Assembly: GCA_030041305.1 (NCBI GenBank)
Contig: JASHOC010000280.1
Location: 39,164-103,163 of the forward strand
DNA: 64,000 nt
Direction of reading: 5' to 3'
Origin: Acidobacteriaceae bacterium
GTDB taxonomy: Bacteria; Acidobacteriota; Terriglobia; Terriglobales; Acidobacteriaceae
Shown: piece after piece, positions 8,827 through 17,686 of the stretch
How the letters are laid out: every line of letters starts with the position of its first letter
How positions within the stretch are numbered: the first letter of the stretch is position 1
Translations under genes and position numbers: made by a program
Notes under the pieces: model-generated
The model's input: only the letters and a program-made list of their open reading frames with translations
The model's database searches: none
What the model was told of the DNA's origin: nothing

Positions 8827-11097
8827 TCAATACCGCACTTGGAAGGTCAACGTAGTCGTCTTAGTCACGCCTCCGCCGGTTCCGGTGATCGTAATCGGAT
8901 ACGTCCCTGTCGGAGCGTTCCGCGCCACCGTCAAGTTGAAGTCCGTCGTCCCCGAACCCGGCGCCGGCAGCGAGCTCGGGCTGAAGCTGGCCGTCACGCC
9001 GCTGGGCACACCGGTTGCGGAAAAGCTGATCGACGCATCAAACCCGCCTGAAACCGCCGTCGTCACCACCGCATACCCGCTCTGGCCCTGGAACAAATAT
9101 CCCGAGCTGGGCGAAACCGAGATGGTGAACGTGCCGCTGCTTGCGGTCGTCACGGTGAGCGATACCGAGGTGGTCTCCGTCGTCGCGCCTGACGTCCCGG
9201 TCACCGTGATACCGTACGTCCCGGCCGCCACCGTCGATGTGACGGTAATGGTCATCGTCGAGCTTCCCGTTCCCGTAATCGAGGTGGGGCTGAAGCTCAC
9301 GGTTACCCCCGAAGGCTGACCCGACGCCGACAGCGTCACCGCCGAATCGAACCCTCCGCTCACCGTGCTCGTAATCGTCACGTTTCCTGAATTTCCCTGC
9401 ACCACGGAAACCGAGCCGGGCGATGCGGAAAGGCTGAAGCCTGGCGTCGAACTCGAAGATCCCGCCAGGGCCGCGATCAGGGCCGCCCCGTTGGGACTGC
9501 CCCAACCCGTGGCCAAATCGTAGCCAACGGTCGCCGAGTAGCCGTTGCTCCCGGTCGTCACGTCATGAAAATCCGCGTCGTAGCTCGACCCGTTCCCGAT
9601 CGAGTACAGCGCGGGATTGACGAACCCCAGCACGCCATTCCCGTTGGCCACCGATTGCTGATTCACGAGCGCCAAATAGCCGGCCCACAACGGCGCCGCA
9701 AAGCTCGTTCCGCCGTACTCGTTCGCCGTGCACGTAGTCTGGTCGGCGCAAACGTAGTAAGTAAAGTTGGCGTTGGCTGAAACGTCCGGCCCGTTGCGAT
9801 AGCTCTTCGAACAACTCGAGCATTCGCTCGCCGTCGCCGTCTGCCACGACGGCAACGCGAATTCGTCGGGCGATATGCCGCCTCCTCCGTCGGCCCATGC
9901 GCTCTCGGATGCCCACGGTCCGGCGGCGCTGCTCGTCTCCAAGTCTGTCCCGCCCACCGACGTCAGGTACACATCGTCGGCCGGGTAGATTTCGGAACGC
10001 GAGGTCCACTTGCCGCTGTCGCCCGCCGCCTGAAACAAATTTTGTCCCTGAGCGGCGAACTCCTCAAAGTAAGGATTGTCCGTGTTCGGGTCCGCCGGAC
10101 TCCACGTCCACGACGAACTCAATTGCGCGTTCAGCGGTTTGGCCGTCGCCATGGCGTTGAAGATCGCCGCGTCCGTCGAGCCCACATACATCACCAGGCT
10201 CGACAGCCCCGGCGCCATGCCCAGCGCCTGGGTCATATCCAGCGTCTGCTCCGTGTCGTCGCAACTTGGATACACGCAGCTCGTGCTGGTTCCATCGGTC
10301 GAATCCAACGTGATGGGCACGTTGTTGGTCTGTCCGGCGTTCTTGAAGTACGTGTTCAGGTCCGCCAGATCCGTCCCGTAATATTCCAGCAGCCCCAGTG
10401 ACTGCCCGCTTCCGGTCAGCGCCGTTCCTTCGTAGTAAGCGGCTCTCATGTCGCTGCCCAGAAACGACGCCGACGGCCCGGAGCCGGTTGTGGCGCTCGG
10501 CTGGCCGTTGTGTTTCCCGGCCGGCCGCTTTTCCAGGCCCGCGGGATGGGGAATGGAAAAGCTGTCCAACCCCTCCAAATGCCACAACGGAAATGGCAAA
10601 TCCACCGTCGGCTCCCGGTCCAGCGCATAAAACGTCCGGTTTTCCGTGGGATGTTGATACTCCTGCATCGTCACATGGAAGGCCCTCTCGATATTCCCCA
10701 CCGTCCCGCTCACATCGACGTTGACCCGATTGCGCGACGTGCCCGCCACGGTGAGCCCATTCTGTTCGAGGTAGGCAATTACCGTCTCATAATCTTGCTG
10801 CGTGGGGCCGAATTGCGCCGTGAACTGATCGACAGTCAGAAAATGGTGATAGGAAGCGCTGTTCGGGTTGTAGAGGTCGGCAAGCAAACTGTCCAGCGCA
10901 GCCTGATTGCGCAGCGGCAGCACCACCACAAAGCGCATCGTTTGGGTTGCGGGCAGCTGGCCTACGGCGCGCGCCTGTCCATTCGCGACCTCCGTTCGAA
11001 CATGGCGCGTCAGGAAGTTCTGGCCTTGGCAAACCGCGGTCGTCACGAGCATGAACGCGGCAACTCTGAGCAGGATAGTCCTCGGGGGATGGATCAC
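8827..11097 (-). CDS. Sedolisin (S53, pro-kumamolisin) serine-carboxyl protease with Ig-like repeats
   Basis: Secreted acid protease of 756 aa. After a signal peptide comes an activation prodomain (MRFVVVLPLRNQAALD ... PTQQDYETVIAYLEQNGL). The catalytic domain has the S53 signature residues: Glu and Asp in DTEQTLD, the oxyanion Asp in FQAAGDSG, and Ser in GGTSFAAP; the Ca-binding end is DLATGWGSPNG. Two C-terminal repeats of about 85-90 aa (each with SVSPSS/SASPGS ... GGFD ... PSGVTxSFSP) are bacterial Ig-like modules. I chose the GTG at 11097 because AGGAGG lies just upstream; the open frame begins 26 codons earlier without a ribosome site. It ends at a strong terminator, so it is monocistronic. 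Confidence 0.93.
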   Translation of the reverse strand: MIHPPRTILLRVAAFMLVTTAVCQGQNFLTRHVRTEVANGQARAVGQLPATQTMRFVVVLPLRNQAALDSLLADLYNPNSASYHHFLTVDQFTAQFGPTQQDYETVIAYLEQNGLTVAGTSRNRVNVDVSGTVGNIERAFHVTMQEYQHPTENRTFYALDREPTVDLPFPLWHLEGLDSFSIPHPAGLEKRPAGKHNGQPSATTGSGPSASFLGSDMRAAYYEGTALTGSGQSLGLLEYYGTDLADLNTYFKNAGQTNNVPITLDSTDGTSTSCVYPSCDDTEQTLDMTQALGMAPGLSSLVMYVGSTDAAIFNAMATAKPLNAQLSSSWTWSPADPNTDNPYFEEFAAQGQNLFQAAGDSGKWTSRSEIYPADDVYLTSVGGTDLETSSAAGPWASESAWADGGGGISPDEFALPSWQTATASECSSCSKSYRNGPDVSANANFTYYVCADQTTCTANEYGGTSFAAPLWAGYLALVNQQSVANGNGVLGFVNPALYSIGNGSSYDADFHDVTTGSNGYSATVGYDLATGWGSPNGAALIAALAGSSSSTPGFSLSASPGSVSVVQGNSGNVTITSTVSGGFDSAVTLSASGQPSGVTVSFSPTSITGTGSSTMTITVTSTVAAGTYGITVTGTSGATTETTSVSLTVTTASSGTFTISVSPSSGYLFQGQSGYAVVTTAVSGGFDASISFSATGVPSGVTASFSPSSLPAPGSGTTDFNLTVARNAPTGTYPITITGTGGGVTKTTTLTFQVRY

Positions 11098-11280
11098 GTT
11101 GCCTCCTGAAATGGCCGATCGTGAGTTCTTGAGTGGGATGGGCCTTGGCCGACCATTGTGGGCCAAGCGCAGCACAAAAGTCTAGCGAAAACTGCTGCCC
11201 GCCCGCCTCCGCGCCGCTTCCGGCTCTCCGGAGAAATGTCCGTTCTCCCGTTGCGGTAAGCTGATGCGAAGGTGTTCTCG

Positions 11281-12663
11281 ATGCTCCGCCCGATCTGCCG
11301 ACGCGTCGCCTACGCGCCTCTCTTTCTGGCCGCCTCTCTGGCCGCCCTCCTGGCCATCCCGCGGCCGCCAGCGCAGGCGCCCAGCACGCCTCAACCCTCC
11401 GCGGCCGTCGCACCCAACTCCCCCCGCGCCCAGGCCCAGCACTACGTCATCCTCGTCTCTCTTGACGGCTTCCGTTGGGACTACCCTCAGCGCGACGCCG
11501 CCCGCCATCTTCTTGCCCTCGGGAAGCAAGGCGCGTGGGCGCCACAAGGCATGTTGCCCGGTTATCCCTCGCTCAGTCTTCCCAATCACCTCACCCTCGT
11601 CACGGGCCTCTATCCCGGTCACCACGGTCTCATTTCCGACAGCTTTCTTGATCCCCTGCGCCAGACCCGCTTCAGCGCCTCCGACGATCGCGACATCGCC
11701 GACGCCTCCTGGTACACCGGCACGCCCCTCTGGAGTCTCGCTGAGAGCCAGGGCATGCGCGCTGCCTGCCTGGGCTGGTCCGGTTGCCAGGCCAAAATCG
11801 CCGGCTTCGCGCCCGCCTATAATCTCCCAGACGACAGAAAGCTCACCGGCGAAATCCGCATCCGCCAGGTCCTCGACTGGCTCCGCCTACCCGCCGCTGT
11901 CCGCCCTCATTTCATCGCCGTCGACGATCCCGCCCTCGATGCCGACGCTCGCCGCCTTGGCCCCGAAGTCCCGCAAACCCGCGCCGCCGTTCAACGCTCC
12001 GACGCCTTCATCGGCCAGCTCAAGGCCGCTCTCGACGCCACCCGCCTTCCGATCGATCTCGTCATCGTCAGCGACCGCGGCCTCGCCCAGCCCCACGGCG
12101 GCTGGGTTGCCCTCGATCGGTTCGCCAGCCTCGACGGCTTCGAAACCGTCGGAACCCTCCTCTACGGGAAATCTGAGCCCGATCGCGAGCGCCTCTACAA
12201 CCAGCTCAAGCACGCCGCCGCGGAATTCGTCGTCTACCGCCGCAAAAATCTTCCCGCCAACCTCTACCTCCGCCAGAATCCCCGCATCGGCGATCCCGTC
12301 ATGATCGCCACCGGCCCTTACGCCCTCCGCGTTCACAGCGTCATCACCGGGAAGAGCGCCGCGCCCGGAGACCCGCCGGCCACTTCGGCCCCCGCTCCGG
12401 GAATCGACGGCCTCGACGCCCGCACCCAGCCCGAAATGAAGGCCATCTTTTTCGCCGCCGGACCCGATATAGTGGAAGGAAAGATCCTGGCGCCGTTCGA
12501 AAATGTCAATCTTTACCCTTGGCTCGCTCACCTTCTGGGAATCACCCCGCCCAAAACCGATGGCAGCCTCAATATTCTCTCCGGGACCCTGCGCGACGGC
12601 GGTGGCCAGCCCGGCAACTCGAGCAATCCCACTGTGTTTCTACCGGCAAACCCGCCACACTGA
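11281..12663 (+). CDS. ENPP/alkaline-phosphatase-superfamily protein lacking metal-binding histidines (probable pseudoenzyme)
   Basis: A 460-aa secreted or membrane-anchored protein with a type I phosphodiesterase/nucleotide pyrophosphatase fold: ILVSLDGFRWDY, YPSLSLPNHLTLVTGLYPGHHG and the C-terminal MKAIFFAAGPDI...NLYPWLAHLLGI. The metal site looks eroded. D62, D220 and D265 are kept, but where the family has DxxGH, (S)DH and G(T)HG this protein has D220-A-D-A-R224, D265-R266 and G374-I-D376-G. The nucleophile position (TFPNH) is Ser99 (SLPNH). The three histidine ligands are therefore all replaced. The ATG at 11281 follows GAAGG by eight bases; a GTG nine bases upstream is an alternative. 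The GlcNAc-kinase-like gene follows 69 bp later on the same strand. Confidence 0.85.
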   Translation: MLRPICRRVAYAPLFLAASLAALLAIPRPPAQAPSTPQPSAAVAPNSPRAQAQHYVILVSLDGFRWDYPQRDAARHLLALGKQGAWAPQGMLPGYPSLSLPNHLTLVTGLYPGHHGLISDSFLDPLRQTRFSASDDRDIADASWYTGTPLWSLAESQGMRAACLGWSGCQAKIAGFAPAYNLPDDRKLTGEIRIRQVLDWLRLPAAVRPHFIAVDDPALDADARRLGPEVPQTRAAVQRSDAFIGQLKAALDATRLPIDLVIVSDRGLAQPHGGWVALDRFASLDGFETVGTLLYGKSEPDRERLYNQLKHAAAEFVVYRRKNLPANLYLRQNPRIGDPVMIATGPYALRVHSVITGKSAAPGDPPATSAPAPGIDGLDARTQPEMKAIFFAAGPDIVEGKILAPFENVNLYPWLAHLLGITPPKTDGSLNILSGTLRDGGGQPGNSSNPTVFLPANPPH

Positions 12664-12732
12664 TTGCTGCGTCTCACCAAATTCTGAAAACGGCGCCGGA
12701 ACTCTGGAACCGCTCTGAAGGAGCAAGCACGC

Positions 12733-13653
12733 ATGAGCGTGGTTTTGGGAATCGATGGCGGGGGCACTCACACCCGCGCCTCCATCGTGGACAACGGCCG
12801 TGTCCTGGCCTTTGCTGAAAATGGATCCATCAAACGCCTGCGCGTCGGCGCCGAGGCCGCGGAGATCCATCTCCGCGCCCTCCTCCGGGAAGCCTTCAAC
12901 CAAGCCGGCCTCCACGGCGTCCAGGCCGCCACCTGCGGCGTCGCCAGCGCGACCATGCCCGGCATTCCCGAGTGGATCACCGCTGTCTTTGACGACTTTG
13001 GCGTCCAACGCTCCGAAATCGTCGGCGACGAAGTCATCGCCCTCGACGCCGCCTTTCAGGGAGGGCCGGGCATCCTCCAGATCGCCGGCACCGGCACCAA
13101 CACCATCGGCCGCGCCCCCGACGGCGGCCGCGAGTGCGCCGGCGGCTGGAGCTCCCGTCTCGGCGACGAAGGTTCCGGCTATTGGATCGGCCTCCACGCC
13201 ATCCGCCGCGCGCTCAACGCCTATGACCGCGAGGAACCACAGCAGGTCCTCAAAAAAGTCGGCGAAATCTGGCAGACGCCCACCCTCGAAGACCTCATCA
13301 ACCTTGGCGACAGCACTCCCGGCCCGGACTTCGCCGCCCTCGCCCCCGCCATCAACGAGCTCGCCGAAGCCGGCGACCCAGTTTCGGTCGGGGTTCTTCG
13401 CCAGGCCGCCGTCGATCTTGTCGCCTTTGTCCTGCTCGTCCGCTCCAAGCTCCGCCGCAAACACTCAATCGCCGGCGAAGTCCCCACCGCCTGGACCGGC
13501 GGCGTCATTGAAAAAATGCCGATGGTCCGCCAGGCCTTCTTTGCCGGCCTCCACGACGGAGCGCCCGACATGCCCGTCGGCCTATCCGCCGTCGTTCCTC
13601 TCGAAGGCGCCCTCTGGCGCGCCCAGCGCCTCGCTGACTCGCAAACTGGCTGA
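12733..13653 (+). CDS. BadF/BadG/BcrA/BcrD-type ATPase, probable N-acetylglucosamine kinase
   Basis: ASKHA-fold kinase of 306 aa. It starts with the phosphate-1 loop VLGIDGGGTHTRASIVD and has a second phosphate loop ILQIAGTGTNTIG followed by GGWSSRLGDEGSGYWIG, the pattern of eukaryotic-type GlcNAc kinases in bacteria. The C-terminal segment (SAVVPLEGALWRAQ) corresponds to the family end. AAGGAG nine bases before the ATG supports the start. Likely role: cytosolic phosphorylation of amino sugars salvaged from peptidoglycan or chitin. It may be co-transcribed with the preceding ENPP-like gene. Confidence 0.85.
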   Translation: MSVVLGIDGGGTHTRASIVDNGRVLAFAENGSIKRLRVGAEAAEIHLRALLREAFNQAGLHGVQAATCGVASATMPGIPEWITAVFDDFGVQRSEIVGDEVIALDAAFQGGPGILQIAGTGTNTIGRAPDGGRECAGGWSSRLGDEGSGYWIGLHAIRRALNAYDREEPQQVLKKVGEIWQTPTLEDLINLGDSTPGPDFAALAPAINELAEAGDPVSVGVLRQAAVDLVAFVLLVRSKLRRKHSIAGEVPTAWTGGVIEKMPMVRQAFFAGLHDGAPDMPVGLSAVVPLEGALWRAQRLADSQTG

Positions 13654-13697
13654 CTTGCCGACTCGGTCACCCGCCTGCCTACCAAAGTCCGCCAAGC

Positions 13698-13713
13698 TGT
13701 CCGAAATCGGACA
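13698..13713. promoter_or_regulatory. Perfect dyad TGTCCGA-AA-TCGGACA upstream of the permease gene
   Basis: A 16-bp palindrome with 7-bp arms and a 2-bp spacer lies about 170 bp upstream of the ADOP permease start. A second, shorter dyad (CTGTGGACAG) begins 21 bp further on. The position and symmetry suggest a binding site for a dimeric regulator. A TATACT that could be a -10 element lies at about 13769. The regulator itself is not identified. Confidence 0.5.
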
Positions 13714-13880
13714 TGCGCACCTGCCTGTGGACAGTCGCGTAGCCCACACCTGCAGCTGGCATTTTCGCTATACTTCACGCAGTCGGGAACTTACGCTCAC
13801 CTGTGCTCTGGCAAACTGCATGCTCCTCTTCAGGGCAATACTCTGATTCCCCGAGAGCAACGATTGTAGGGGAGGCGGTG

Positions 13881-16313
13881 ATGGCAGGACTGCTCCACGA
13901 TTTTCGTTTTGCCTTGCGCCAACTGCGCAAGAACCCGGGGTTCACGCTCACCGCAACGGCCATGCTGACCATCGCCATCTGCGCCAACAGCACGGTCTTC
14001 AGTTGGATCAACGGCACGATGCTGCATCCGATTCCGGGAGCGGCGCATCCAGGCGAGCTGGTAAGCGTCATGCGGGGGCAGTGGAACATCTCACCTGGCC
14101 CGCCGCTTTCGTATCCCGATTACCGCGATCTACGCGAACAGAATCACAGCTTCGTCGGGCTCCTCGCCTATCACCACGATTGGATCACGCTGACGCATGC
14201 AGGGGCGGAGCCGGAGCGAATTTACATCGCCAACGTGTCGGCGAACTACTTCGATCTGCTGGGGATCAAGCCGCTGCTGGGGCGCTTCTTCCTGCCCGAA
14301 GAAGAGACGCGCCCGGACGCTGTTCCCTATGTCGTGCTCAGTTACTCGTTATGGAAGACGCGCTACGCCGAAGACCCGGCAGTCGTGGGCAAGACGATTG
14401 AAATCGCCCGCCATCCTGTCACCGTTATCGGGGTGGCGCCGGAGGGATTCATCGGAGCCATGCCGGGCATTCGGCAGGATGTATGGGTCACACTCAATCC
14501 CCTCGGCGCCAGCCAGTGGCTGATGACGCATCGCAGTGGCGATTGGTTAATCGTGGTAGGCCGCCTGCGGCCCGGAGTGAGCCGCCAGCAGGCCACGCAG
14601 GATCTTGATACGATCATGCGCCGCATCGTCGCCGCCTATCCCGACGATCATCTCGGCGTCAACACCATCACTCTCGATCCGCTGTGGCGATCGCCCTTCG
14701 GCGCCAACAATTACCTGGCGTCGACGCTGCCGTTCGTGCTGGCGATTGCCGGCGTGGTCCTGCTGCTCACCTGCGCCAATGTAGCCGCGCTTACTCTGGT
14801 GCGGTTCGTGGCGCGGCGCCGCGAACTTGCGATTCGCCAATCCCTTGGCGCCGGCCGCATACAACTGGCGCGGCAAATGGTTCTTGAGGGAGTTATGATT
14901 TCTGTCGGCGCAGCCGCGGCGGCCTTGCTGCTTACGCTGTCAACAGCCAAGTCTTTCGCGCGCTTCATTCCGCCCAACGCAAATCCCACAGTACTCAACG
15001 GAACCGTGGATCATAACGTGGTCCTCGTGATTGCGGCTCTGGCGGTTTTCGCCGGCGTGTTATGCGGCGCGTTCCCCGCGTGGCGTTCCTCGCATGTGCC
15101 GGCGGCCGAAGTACTCAAAGAGGAGTCCGCCAGTATTTCCGGTGGTTCGCACCGCCGCCTGCTCGGCGCGCTGGTAGCTGCGCAAATCGCGCTCTCGCTT
15201 GCCCTCCTGGTCAGTTCCGGACTCTTTTTGCAAACTCTACGCAATCTCTCCAACGGCAATCCTGGTTTTGAACAGAATCACGTTCTCACCGCCTCGGTGG
15301 GCTTGAATATGGCCGGTTACTCGAATGACGAAGCACGCATGATCCGTCACAAGATTCTCGATCGCATCGCGGCCTTGCCGGACGTGACCGTAGCCTCGCT
15401 CACCGATTGGGTGCCGATGAGCTTCACCCGCAAAACCTCCGATGCCTATCCGGAGGGGTATGCGCCCCGCCCGCATGAGTCTCTCGAGGTGCAAAGGGCC
15501 GACGTGTCCGCGCACTATTTCGAGACCTTGGGCATCCCTATCCTCGAAGGACGCGCCTTTACCCAGGACGACAACGAAAACGCGCCGCAAGTCTTGGTCG
15601 TTGACCAGACCGCCGCAAACCGGTACTGGCCTAAACAGGAGCCGGTGGGGAGAAAACTCTCCATCTGGGGTCGCCTTTTCACGGTCGTCGGCGTGGCGAA
15701 AAACTCCACCCACCTGTTCCTCAATGAGCGCTCCACGCCCATGATCTACATGAGCTACTTTCAGCACGCCGATAACGAAACCATCGTCCAGGTGAAAACC
15801 CGCGGCAATCCCGCGGATATTGCTCCCGCGGTGGAGAGCGCGATCCACGACATCGACGCGTGGATCCCCGTGTTCGATGTGCGTTCCCTGCGCGAAACCA
15901 CGGAGATCGCCAGCGTTTTCGCCGTCATGGAGAGCACCTTCGCAGGGATCTTCGCCCTCATCACCCTCATTCTCGCCGCTACCGGCATCTATGGCGTCGT
16001 CGCCTATCGCACCCAATTGCGCACCCACGAAATCGGCATCCGCATGGCTCTGGGCGCTTCGCGCGCCGATGTGCTGCGCCTCGTGCTTCAGCAGGGATTC
16101 TGGCTGACCCTCCTCGGCCTCGCGTCCGGTCTTGCGCTATCCTTCGCGCTCACCCACTTCATCGCGGGTCTGCTCTACGGCGTCGGGGCCAACGATCCGG
16201 CCACGGTGATCGCCGTCTGCCTCGTGCTCGGAGCCATCTCCCTCATGGCCTGCTATGTTCCCGCCCATCGCGCCATGCGCGTCGACCCCGTAGCCGCCAT
16301 CCACGAACAGTAA
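13881..16313 (+). CDS. ADOP-type ABC transporter permease (MacB/FtsX family)
   Basis: An 810-aa inner-membrane permease with two FtsX-like units: N-terminal helix (NPGFTLTATAMLTIAICANSTVFSWINGTML), MacB-type periplasmic domain (SYPDYRDLREQ ... VSANYFDLLGIKPLLGRFF), a FtsX block with the RRRELAIRQSLGAGR motif, a second periplasmic domain (VSAHYFETLGIPILEGRAF) and a final FtsX block with THEIGIRMALGASRADVLRLVL. This duplicated architecture without an adjacent ATPase is the Acidobacterial Duplicated Orphan Permease family. GGGGAGG five bases before the ATG fixes the start. The substrate is unknown; relatives act in efflux or in extracting molecules from the membrane. It may be controlled by the dyad at 13698. 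Confidence 0.9.
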   Translation: MAGLLHDFRFALRQLRKNPGFTLTATAMLTIAICANSTVFSWINGTMLHPIPGAAHPGELVSVMRGQWNISPGPPLSYPDYRDLREQNHSFVGLLAYHHDWITLTHAGAEPERIYIANVSANYFDLLGIKPLLGRFFLPEEETRPDAVPYVVLSYSLWKTRYAEDPAVVGKTIEIARHPVTVIGVAPEGFIGAMPGIRQDVWVTLNPLGASQWLMTHRSGDWLIVVGRLRPGVSRQQATQDLDTIMRRIVAAYPDDHLGVNTITLDPLWRSPFGANNYLASTLPFVLAIAGVVLLLTCANVAALTLVRFVARRRELAIRQSLGAGRIQLARQMVLEGVMISVGAAAAALLLTLSTAKSFARFIPPNANPTVLNGTVDHNVVLVIAALAVFAGVLCGAFPAWRSSHVPAAEVLKEESASISGGSHRRLLGALVAAQIALSLALLVSSGLFLQTLRNLSNGNPGFEQNHVLTASVGLNMAGYSNDEARMIRHKILDRIAALPDVTVASLTDWVPMSFTRKTSDAYPEGYAPRPHESLEVQRADVSAHYFETLGIPILEGRAFTQDDNENAPQVLVVDQTAANRYWPKQEPVGRKLSIWGRLFTVVGVAKNSTHLFLNERSTPMIYMSYFQHADNETIVQVKTRGNPADIAPAVESAIHDIDAWIPVFDVRSLRETTEIASVFAVMESTFAGIFALITLILAATGIYGVVAYRTQLRTHEIGIRMALGASRADVLRLVLQQGFWLTLLGLASGLALSFALTHFIAGLLYGVGANDPATVIAVCLVLGAISLMACYVPAHRAMRVDPVAAIHEQ

Positions 16314-16467
16314 CCATCCGGCCCCGCGCATCGACGCCCATCCCTCCACAGCGGACCCTCTGTGACGAAAGTCGCTGCGCCTGGAAGGGAACCCGGTATG
16401 CTCAGATCATCGGGCCTACGGCTGTCGAATCACACCGCGCGGTCCGCCAGGTCCTCCAGAGGCAGGC

Positions 16468-17316
16468 ATGCAAACACTCGCGCTGGCCATCCCGGCAAAA
16501 GCATCCCGTCGTCCCAAAGCCTATCTTCCGCGCGAGCACGGGGCCACGGCGATGCTTCTCACCCCGATTTTCAGCGTCGCCCTCCTGGCCCGAACCTGGC
16601 ATTGGAGTGAGCTTGCGGTTCTTGTCGCAGCCGTCGCCGCGCTGTCTGCCAAAGATCCCGCTGTCCTGCTGATCCGGCAACGATGGATGGGGAAACAAAA
16701 ACCTCCTCAGCCGTCCACTGCCCTTCAATGGCTATTCGGTTGGAGCGTTGTTCTCATCGCCAGCGTGTCGATCCTTCTCGCGACCTGGCCTCTCAAAGCT
16801 TTTTTCGCCGTGGGTGCAGCCATCGCAACTTTTGGCTGCCTTGTGATTCTGGTCAATCTGAAGAATCGCCAACGTTCCACGCTTTTCCAGATTGCCAGCG
16901 CCGCGGCGCTTACCTCGACCTCTCTGGCCACATGCATTACTGCGCTTGGGTCTATCGCGTCCTGGTGCTGGTGGTTTTGGGGGTTGATCGCGATGCAGGC
17001 AAGCGCGGGAATCCTGGTCGTCCATGCCCGGCTCGACGCCCGGATTGCCCTCCGCAAGGCCGTGGCCGCAAGCCAACAGTTTCGTCGCGCCGCCCAGGTC
17101 GCTCTGGCGTTGCTCCTCTGCGCGGCGGTCGCAGCCGTCGTCCTCCGGCGCGCCTCCATCGCTCTGGCTCTCGCGCTCGCCGCCGCCGGCTACGCCTTTG
17201 ACCTGGTGCGACAGAAGGATTCCATCTCTCTGCAAATGCCGCTGACCAAGGTGGGCCAGCAGGCCCTCCTCCTCTCGATCCTCTATTCCGCTCTGCTGAT
17301 CGCGGGTCTCTGGTAA
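16468..17316 (+). CDS. YwiC-like integral membrane protein
   Basis: A 282-aa polytopic membrane protein with the YwiC-like signature PREHGATAMLLTPIF near the N-terminus, followed by about eight hydrophobic segments. A GAGG lies upstream of the ATG at 16468. The biochemical role of the family is not established; B. subtilis ywiC lies near nitrate respiration genes, but nothing of that kind is visible here. The MITE copy 2 starts about 95 bp downstream. Confidence 0.8.
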   Translation: MQTLALAIPAKASRRPKAYLPREHGATAMLLTPIFSVALLARTWHWSELAVLVAAVAALSAKDPAVLLIRQRWMGKQKPPQPSTALQWLFGWSVVLIASVSILLATWPLKAFFAVGAAIATFGCLVILVNLKNRQRSTLFQIASAAALTSTSLATCITALGSIASWCWWFWGLIAMQASAGILVVHARLDARIALRKAVAASQQFRRAAQVALALLLCAAVAAVVLRRASIALALALAAAGYAFDLVRQKDSISLQMPLTKVGQQALLLSILYSALLIAGLW

Positions 17317-17410
17317 GGAGAAATCGACGCCTGCTGGCGGCTGTATCCGACGCAATTTCCGGTGAGCCCACCGTACCGAACTGGTCTTCGAGCCAGTTGG
17401 GTCAACCGTT

Positions 17411-17527
17411 TACGGCGGTTCTCCAATTCCCGTGAAGTTTTGAGGGGCGTGCCGGGTGGCGTTTTCTTGGGAAAAACGCCACTCAACGTTCGAGGTTCTG
17501 CTCTACACCAATTGGAGAACCGCTATA
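17411..17527 (+). repeat. MITE-like 117-bp element, copy 2
   Basis: Same element as at 1782, same orientation, with TA at both ends. It differs from the consensus of copies 3 and 4 by two transitions (GTGAAG for GTGGAG, GCCGGG for GCCAGG). It lies in the spacer between the YwiC-like gene and the bicupin gene, about 160 bp upstream of the latter. Confidence 0.93.
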
Positions 17528-17686
17528 GCAAACGATCTGGACCTCACGGGTCGCCTGATGGCTCGCGTGTATCATGCAGGTACAATGGGGACCGCACCAC
17601 CGGCACGTTCGGGGATTCTTGCGCCCTTGGTCGGGCGTAGGGCGCAATGGTCCAGTTTCTTTACTCCTACATAAAGGATGCCCATC

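Noticed and set aside
13755..13775. Possible sigma-54 promoter (TGGCA...GC) upstream of the ADOP permease
   Set aside because: The GG to GC distance is 7 bases instead of 10.
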